Source of the DNA: an uncultured Corynebacterium sp.
GTDB taxonomy: Bacteria; Actinomycetota; Actinomycetes; Mycobacteriales; Mycobacteriaceae
DNA length: 49,065 bases
Assembly: GCF_946223165.1 (NCBI RefSeq)
Contig: NZ_CAMIBP010000018.1
Location: 1 to 49,065, forward strand
Reading direction: 5' to 3'
Both the position numbers and the translations under genes were made by a program. How positions within the stretch are numbered: position 1 is the stretch's first letter; the number at the start of each line of letters is the position of its first letter. Positions 43,747 through 49,065 of this stretch are shown piece after piece. Below the pieces are notes generated by a model. The model made no database searches. It was not told the origin of the DNA and worked only from the letters and a program-made list of their open reading frames with translations.

Positions 43747-45163
43747 ATGTTGTTACGACGTTGGGCCTTGTATTGTGCGGTGGCGCTGGCGCTGTCCGGC
43801 TGCTCCTCCGAGCCCGCACAGGAGCCGACGCCGGTTGTGCCCGTGACCGTTGAGTCCCCGCAGGTCGTGGAGGATGCGGCGTCCTTCTTCTTCGAAGCGC
43901 CCCAGCGCGTCGCGGTGGCCGCTGCCGATCCTGCCGCCCAGCAGGCCGCCGCCCGCTATGCCGTGGCCGAGGGCATTCCCATGCTTGCCGATGCCGCCAA
44001 TGCCACCCGCGTTGCCCACATCGAGGTTTTCGGAGCGCCGGCGCTGCCCGACCTCGGAGACGCCGAGGTCAGCGAGCATGAGGTATCAGCGGATGCCACC
44101 GCCGACCGCGCCGCGGCGGCCATAGAACTGGCAGGCGCAGATTCCCCGACCCCGGCGTCTGGGGTCACGGCGCTGGTGACCGCCGCGACGCCGCTGGCCG
44201 ACGTCGCCTCCGCCCGAGCCGCCGGCGCCCGCGTCCTCGTCCTGCCCGTCGGCGACCCGCGGGCGACGGCCGACTCTTTGGCGGCCGCGGCGGAAGGAAA
44301 CGTCGTCGCGCTGGGCCCCGACTTTGGTTCGCAGGAGACGTTCGCTCGGGCAGCTGGTCTGGCCCGCAACGGCGAGCTCCCCGGCGGCGGGCTGGTCTTC
44401 CCGGGGCGCCGGATGGTGGCGCTGTACGGCCACCCGTCCGACGGGGCGCTCGGTGCCTTGGGGGAGCAGGATCCGGCGGCGTCCGTCGCCCGGGTGCGCG
44501 AGCTCGCCGCTCAGTACCAGGAACTATCTGCGGAGCCGGTGGTGCCCGCCTTCGAAATCATCGCGACGGTGGCGTCTGGCGCCCCCCGGCCCGGACGGCG
44601 GCTACTCCAACGAGTCTGACTCCGCCGAGCTTGTGCCCTACGTCGATGCCATTACCGCCGCCGGCGGCTATGCCGTCCTCAACCTGCAACCGGGGCGAGC
44701 GCGGCTGCTGGACCAGGCGCAGCGCTACGCCGAGCTCCTGCGCCGCCCGGGCGTGGGCTTGGCCCTGGACCCGGAGTGGAAGCTCGGCCCCGGGGAGCTG
44801 CCCATGACCGACGTCGGCCACGTCGAGGCCGCGGAAATCAATGAGGTCGCCGACTGGCTCGCCGCGCTGACGCGCGATGCCGGGCTGCCGCAAAAGGCAT
44901 TTGTCATCCACCAGTTCCAGCAGCAGATGATTCGCGACCGCGACACCGTGCGTACCGACCACCCCGAGCTGGCGATTGTTCTCCACGTCGACGGCCACGG
45001 GCGGACCTCCGAAAAGTTGGACACCTGGAACGTCATACGCCAGGATCTGCAGCCGGGGATGTTCCTGGCGTGGAAGAACTTCTACGATGAGGACCAGCCG
45101 TTGCTGAGCCCCGCGGAAACATTTTCCGTCGAACCCCGCCCGTGGTTCGTCAGTTACCAGTAG
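43747..45163 (+). pseudogene. Secreted lipoprotein, frameshifted (long paralogue)
   Basis: The first frame begins with a lipoprotein signal (lipobox ALSGC) and runs through LAAAAEGNVVALGPDFGSQE to VVPAFEIIATVASGA, then leaves frame at a six-C run (44582-44587). Removing one C joins it to a second frame reading GPDGGYSNESDSAELVPYVD and ending FSVEPRPWFVSYQ. The restored protein would have about 470 residues: an N-terminal part like the lipoprotein at 40045 and a C-terminal domain with a barrel-like alternating pattern (VGLALDPEWKLGPGE, QKAFVIHQFQQQMI, LAIVLHVDGHG). The shift may be real, phase-variable, or a homopolymer read error. TACGAT (43735-43740) ends six bases before ATG 43747. Confidence 0.7.
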
Positions 45164-45173
45164 ATTGCTCTCC

Positions 45174-47015
45174 ATGAGCATCGAACTCGACGAGGTGCGT
45201 GGCTTCCTCGCCGCGCATGAGCCGTTTTCCCACCTGCCCGACGCCGATCTTGACGCCCTGCCCGCGCGCATGACCATGCGTTATATCCGCCGCGGCACCA
45301 CCATCGTGGCCGCGGGGGATCCCAATGATACGTTGCACGTCATCCGGACAGGTGCCGTCGACGTGCTCAGTGCAGACGGGACACTCGTCGACCGCCGCGA
45401 CGCAGGGGCGACCTTCGCGTATTCCACGCTCGTCGGCGAGCGCGACAGCCACTACACGATGGTGGCCGTCGAGGACAGCCTCATCCTGGAGCTACCGCGC
45501 GACGCCTTCGACGCGCTGTGCGCCGCGCACCCCGATGTTGCCCGCTTCTTCGACGCGCTAACGCGTCGCACCCTGGCCACTGTCCGCGCTCTCGAGGACG
45601 ACTCGGCGGATACGCTGCGGACCCGTCTCAGCGACATCGATCTGCCCCGGCCCATCACGGCGCAGCCCACGGCGAGCATCCGCGACATCGCCACCCTCAT
45701 GGAGGCCCACCGCGTCTCCTCGATGCTGCTCGTGGACGGCGAGCAGCTCGTGGGTATCGTCACGGACCGCGACCTACGCGGGCGCGTCGTGGCCGAGGGC
45801 GTCGACATCACGGGGGCCGTCGAGACTATCATGACGCGCGACCCCGTCACCGTGCGGTCCGATGCCCTGGCCATGGAGGCCCTGCTGCACATGGCGGAAC
45901 GCCACGTGCACCACCTGCCGGTCGTCGACGAGGGCCGGCTAGTGAGCGTCGTGACGCAGTCCGACATCACGCGCCTGCTGCACGACGATCCGGTCTTTCT
46001 TGCCGCGGACGTGAGCCGCTCGACCGACCTGGCCGGCGCCTACGGGCGCGCGGCGGACATCGCGGTGCGCTTCATCGAGCGGGGCGCGCGCCCGGACGAG
46101 GTCTGCGCGATCATGACGATGGTCGCCGACGCCATCGCCCGCCGGCTGTGCGAACTTGCCGAAGCCGAGCTCGGCGCTCCGCCCGTGCCGTACGCCTTTG
46201 TCGCGGTCGGCTCGCAGGGCCGCCGCGAGATGGGGCTGGCCTCCGATCAGGACAACGCGCTCGTGCTCGATGATTCCTTCGACCCGGACGCGCACGGCGA
46301 CTACTTCGCGCGGCTCGGCAGCTTCGTGTGCGAGGGCCTCGACCGCGCCGGACAGGTCCTGTGCCCGGGAGACATGATGGCCTCGAACCCGAACTGGCGC
46401 ATGACGGTGTCCCAGTGGGAATCCACGTTCCACTCCTGGGTCACCGCGCCGCAGCCGGACGCGCTACTGCACGCGCAGGTCTTTTTCGACTTCCGCGCGC
46501 TCTACGGAGACGCCGCCTTGGCGGAGCGAGTCCACGCCTCGGCGGTGTTGATGGCGCAGGGTTCCCGCCGCCTGCACGCGCACCTGGCCAGCCTGGCGGC
46601 TCGCCGCGAGCCGCCGCTGACGTTCTTCCGTGGGTTCGTCGTCGAGCGCGACGGGGACTACGCCAGCACCCTCGACGTGAAGAAGGGAGGTACGGCCGGG
46701 ATTGTGCAGATGGCACGCCTCTATGCGCTGGCATCCGGCTCGCGGGCGGTGGAGACCACCGAGCGCCTCCGGTCGGCCGCGGGCACCGGCGTGAGCGAAG
46801 CTGGCGCCCGCGAACTTGCCGACGCCTTCTTTTTCCTGCGTCAGCTCACCTTCCAGCATCAGGCCGCCCGGGTGCGGGCCGGCCACACCCCCGATTACCA
46901 CATTGATCCCAAGGCCTTGGGCCGGCTTGACCGGGAGCACCTGCGCGACGCCTTCCGCATCATCAAGGGAATGCAGAATAGCCTCGCCACGACGTATCCG
47001 GTGAGGAGCATCTGA
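45174..47015 (+). CDS. cNMP-binding / CBS / DUF294 nucleotidyltransferase-like protein
   Basis: 613 residues. In order: cyclic-nucleotide-binding-like domain (about 1-125, IRRGTTIVAAGDPNDTLHVI), two CBS domains (about 155-275, VSSMLLVDGEQLVGIVTDRD and HHLPVVDEGRLVSVVTQSD), a GlnD-type nucleotidyltransferase domain (VAVGSQGRREMGLASDQDNA, the GS...D.D pattern) and a DUF294 C-terminal helical domain. The nucleotidyltransferase motif appears intact. Function of this family is not established; regulation by an adenine nucleotide is likely from the CBS pair. The start follows TAGATT (45161-45166) by seven bases, whose TAG is the preceding stop. The stop overlaps the next ATG by one base. Confidence 0.88.
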   Translation: MSIELDEVRGFLAAHEPFSHLPDADLDALPARMTMRYIRRGTTIVAAGDPNDTLHVIRTGAVDVLSADGTLVDRRDAGATFAYSTLVGERDSHYTMVAVEDSLILELPRDAFDALCAAHPDVARFFDALTRRTLATVRALEDDSADTLRTRLSDIDLPRPITAQPTASIRDIATLMEAHRVSSMLLVDGEQLVGIVTDRDLRGRVVAEGVDITGAVETIMTRDPVTVRSDALAMEALLHMAERHVHHLPVVDEGRLVSVVTQSDITRLLHDDPVFLAADVSRSTDLAGAYGRAADIAVRFIERGARPDEVCAIMTMVADAIARRLCELAEAELGAPPVPYAFVAVGSQGRREMGLASDQDNALVLDDSFDPDAHGDYFARLGSFVCEGLDRAGQVLCPGDMMASNPNWRMTVSQWESTFHSWVTAPQPDALLHAQVFFDFRALYGDAALAERVHASAVLMAQGSRRLHAHLASLAARREPPLTFFRGFVVERDGDYASTLDVKKGGTAGIVQMARLYALASGSRAVETTERLRSAAGTGVSEAGARELADAFFFLRQLTFQHQAARVRAGHTPDYHIDPKALGRLDREHLRDAFRIIKGMQNSLATTYPVRSI

Positions 47016-47605
47016 TGTTTGGCCGCAAGCGCGTCGTCCCGCCGCTGAGTACGCCCGTTGCCGAGCTTGAGCTTCTCGCCGTGGACATGGAGACCACCGG
47101 CGTCGATCCGCGCCGTGACTCCATCGTGTCCATCGGCTGGGTGCCCGTGCGCCGCGGCATCATCGACTTCTCCGGGGCCGGGTACACGCTCGTGCGCGGG
47201 GCCTCGGTGGGAGAGTCCGCCCTCGTGCACGGCATTACTGACGACGCCCTCGAACACGGCGCCGATCCCGCCGACGCCCTCGCGCAGCTGCGCGACGCGC
47301 TCGACGGCAAGGCGCTGCTCGCGCACTTTGCCGCCCTCGAGGTCGGATTCCTCGAGCAGGCCCTCGGTCGCACACTGGGCGTCGCCGTCGTGGACACCTT
47401 CGCCATCGAGCGCCGACACATGGAGCGTATGGGTACCTATCCGCGCGGCGAGGATCTGCGTCTTGCCCGGGTGCGCGAGCGCTACGCGCTGCCCACATAT
47501 CGCAACCATAACGCGCTCACCGATGCCCAGGCCTGCGCCGAGCTCTACCTCGCGCAGGTGGCGGCATCGACGGCGCGGACCCTTGGCGACCTTATCCCTC
47601 GCTAA
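47015..47605 (+). CDS. DnaQ-fold 3'-5' exonuclease, DUF294 partner
   Basis: 196 residues of DEDDh type. Exo I is ELLAVDMETTGVDPRRDSIV, Exo II is in LLAHFAALEVGFLEQAL, and Exo III is YRNHNALTDAQACAELYL with the His and Asp. It overlaps the end of the DUF294 gene by one base (TGATG), so both are translated together. The same pairing of DUF294 protein and epsilon-like exonuclease occurs in many bacteria. It is distinct from the exonuclease at 3084. Confidence 0.87.
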   Translation: MFGRKRVVPPLSTPVAELELLAVDMETTGVDPRRDSIVSIGWVPVRRGIIDFSGAGYTLVRGASVGESALVHGITDDALEHGADPADALAQLRDALDGKALLAHFAALEVGFLEQALGRTLGVAVVDTFAIERRHMERMGTYPRGEDLRLARVRERYALPTYRNHNALTDAQACAELYLAQVAASTARTLGDLIPR

Positions 47606-47654
47606 CTGCACCATTTGCTGCCTTGCAAAGTTTTGTGTGAGTAAGATGGCCCCC

Positions 47655-48446
47655 ATGCGTTTAGGACGAATTGCACATCCCGATGGACTGAGTTTTGCGA
47701 TCATCGAAGGCGAGCCGGGCGCCCTCGTAGCCAAGGAAATCCCGCACCTGTTCCAGCCGGAGCCCACGGGCCGCGAGTTTACGGAGGACCAATTCCGCCT
47801 CCTCGCGCCGACCCTGCCCACCAAGGTCGTCGCCCTGGGCCGCAATTACGCTGACCACGTCGCAGAGGTCTTTGCGAAGTCCGCCGAGGAGCTCCCGCCG
47901 ACCATCTTCATCAAGCCGTCCACTGCCGTCATCGGCCCCGGTGTCCCCATTAAGATTCCGGACTTCGCCACCAACGTCGAGTTCGAGGGTGAGCTCGCTG
48001 TGGTCATCTCCAAGGTGTCCAAGAATATCGATCCGGACAAGTGGCAGGATCACGTCCTTGGCTTCGTCATCTGCAACGACGTGTCCTCTCGTGACCTGCA
48101 GTTCAAGGACGGCCAGTGGGCGCGCGCTAAGGGTATCGACACGTTCTGCCCGCTGGGCCCGTGGATCGAGACCGACATGGACAAGTTTAACCTCGATGAT
48201 CAGAAGATCAACGCGTACCTCACCCATGACGGCGTTCGCGAGCAGAAGCAGGACTCGAACACGGACCAGATGATCGTCAAGATGGGCGGCATCCTCGCTG
48301 AGATTTCTGCGTCGTACACCTTGCTGCCGGGCGACGTCGTGACCACCGGCTCCCCGGCCGGCACCGCGCCGATGGTTCCGGGCGACACCATCGAGATCGA
48401 GATTCCGGGGCTGGGTTCCCTCATCAACCCGATCGAGCGCGCCTAA
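47655..48446 (+). CDS. Fumarylacetoacetate hydrolase family protein
   Basis: 263 residues. The FAH fold is evident: VVALGRNYADHVAEVF, TIFIKPSTAVIGPGVPI, the metal-binding FEGELAVVIS, GFVICNDVSSRDLQFKDGQW and GDVVTTGSPAGTAPM. Members hydrolyse or decarboxylate beta-diketo acids such as acylpyruvates and oxaloacetate; the substrate is not fixed by sequence. ATG 47655 follows TAAGAT (47642-47647) by seven bases; the upstream ATG 47646 overlaps that hexamer. Confidence 0.9.
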   Translation: MRLGRIAHPDGLSFAIIEGEPGALVAKEIPHLFQPEPTGREFTEDQFRLLAPTLPTKVVALGRNYADHVAEVFAKSAEELPPTIFIKPSTAVIGPGVPIKIPDFATNVEFEGELAVVISKVSKNIDPDKWQDHVLGFVICNDVSSRDLQFKDGQWARAKGIDTFCPLGPWIETDMDKFNLDDQKINAYLTHDGVREQKQDSNTDQMIVKMGGILAEISASYTLLPGDVVTTGSPAGTAPMVPGDTIEIEIPGLGSLINPIERA

Positions 48447-48988
48447 TGCACGGCCACCAACCCACCGCGGAGGAGATGGAAGAACGCTACCGGTCGTCCG
48501 AGCAGCTGTGGTCAGGCCAGCCGAATGCGACCCTCGTGGATTACGCCGCGCAGTGGACTCCCGGCACCGTGCTGGACGTCGGCTGCGGCGAGGGCGCCGA
48601 CTTGGCTTGGCTGGCCGCGGCCGGCTGGGACGGCCTCGGCATCGATTTCGCGCCGACCGCCGTCGAGCGCACGCGTGCCCGCGGGCTGCGCGCCGAAGTC
48701 GCCGCCTTCGATGACTTCGAGCACGCGCCGTTCGACCTCGTGGTCGTCCACTACGGCGGAATCGCCGCGACCCCGGAGGCCGTTGCCCACCTCGAATCGC
48801 TCGTGGGCGGCACGCTGCTCTTCGTGCACCACGACATGGAGTCGGCGGAGGTAGCCATGCCCGAATGGCTCGCTCAGAACCTGAGCGAGCTGGAGGTTGT
48901 CGAGCTGACGCGCCGCCCCCGGCACATCACGTCCGGCGCCGGCGCGGGTCACACGAGCGACGTCGTGCTCGTCGCCCGTCGTCCCTAG
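48446..48988 (+). CDS. Class I SAM-dependent methyltransferase
   Basis: 180 residues. The SAM-binding glycine loop is VLDVGCGEGADLAWLAAAGW, followed by the acidic end of strand 2 (GLGIDFAPTAVERTRARG) and DLVVVHYGGIA as motif IV. N-terminal ERYRSSEQLWSGQPNATL is typical of the small TehB/UbiE-like methyltransferases. Substrate unknown. Its ATG shares one base with the previous stop (TAATG), so translation is coupled to the FAH-family gene. Confidence 0.87.
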   Translation: MHGHQPTAEEMEERYRSSEQLWSGQPNATLVDYAAQWTPGTVLDVGCGEGADLAWLAAAGWDGLGIDFAPTAVERTRARGLRAEVAAFDDFEHAPFDLVVVHYGGIAATPEAVAHLESLVGGTLLFVHHDMESAEVAMPEWLAQNLSELEVVELTRRPRHITSGAGAGHTSDVVLVARRP

Positions 48989-48992
48989 CCGT

Positions 48993-49065
48993 CTAGCTGG
49001 TGTCGAAGATGATGGGTCCGCCGTAGGGCGGTTGCCATCCGATGCGCAGTCCGACCCGAACGATT
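48993..49065 (-). CDS. 3' end of a minus-strand gene
   Basis: On the minus strand a frame open from the window edge reads IVRVGLRIGWQPPYGGP, then IIFDTS and TAG. It converges on the methyltransferase with a four-base gap. Too short to identify. Confidence 0.4.
   Translation of the reverse strand, partial: IVRVGLRIGWQPPYGGPIIFDTS

Noticed and set aside
40961..43819. Very long open frame (over 900 codons) on the minus strand, antisense to serA and leuB
   Set aside because: Its protein is a Gly/Val/Arg/His-rich shadow without domains; serA and leuB on the plus strand are certain. Long antisense frames are expected in high-GC genes.

Overview
The window is a high-GC actinobacterial chromosome segment, almost certainly from a Corynebacterium species. 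The genus call rests on the lysE/lysG pair, an ilvD-ilvBNC-serA-leuB arrangement, gatCA plus gatB, an actinobacterial pfkA, a DtxR-type iron box and many starts that look leaderless. The species cannot be named from the sequence alone.

Layout. 1-5.3 kb is accessory and in part visibly AT-richer: a partial DUF1963 protein, a graveyard of decayed genes (a VapB-like antitoxin and an AAA+ ATPase remnant), a GNAT acetyltransferase, a DnaQ-fold exonuclease, and a MerR regulator overlapping a small membrane protein gene. 5.3-11.5 kb is housekeeping: ligA, an unknown protein, a HAD phosphatase, an ACT-domain protein, gatC and gatA. 11.6-16.6 kb is an iron locus: an Fe3+-type ABC transporter (ATPase, permease, lipoprotein) divergent from a siderophore-interacting reductase with a DtxR-like box over its -10. 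16.7-25.9 kb holds a membrane protein, a DHA2 exporter, pfkA, an unknown gene, gatB, a zinc alcohol dehydrogenase, an aldo/keto reductase with a perfect palindrome over its start, and lysE/lysG. 25.9-31.7 kb has a glutathionyl-hydroquinone-reductase-like protein, a DoxX protein, and two envelope genes (acyltransferase-3/SGNH and a GT87-like glycosyltransferase). 31.7-43.7 kb is branched-chain amino acid and serine biosynthesis (ilvD, a PH-domain protein, an ilv leader peptide/attenuator, ilvB, ilvN, ilvC, serA, leuB), interrupted by an orphan DUF262 protein and a lipoprotein. 43.7-49 kb has a frameshifted lipoprotein paralogue, a cNMP/CBS/DUF294 protein paired with an exonuclease, a fumarylacetoacetate hydrolase-family protein, a methyltransferase and the 3' end of a minus-strand gene.

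How the genes work together: IlvB/IlvN, IlvC, IlvD and LeuB make valine, isoleucine and leucine, with control suggested by a short Ile/Val/Leu-rich leader peptide followed by a terminator-like hairpin. SerA opens serine synthesis. GatA/B/C form the amidotransferase that makes Gln-tRNA and/or Asn-tRNA. LysG activates the exporter LysE. The iron transporter and reductase form one iron-acquisition unit.

No complete, obviously new multi-gene system was found. The best leads are the orphan DUF262 protein with an apparently lost HNH motif, the AT-rich MerR/membrane-protein cassette, the palindrome over the aldo/keto reductase start, the GX3 helix fused to the siderophore reductase, the paired lipoproteins around serA-leuB, and the DUF294/exonuclease pair.
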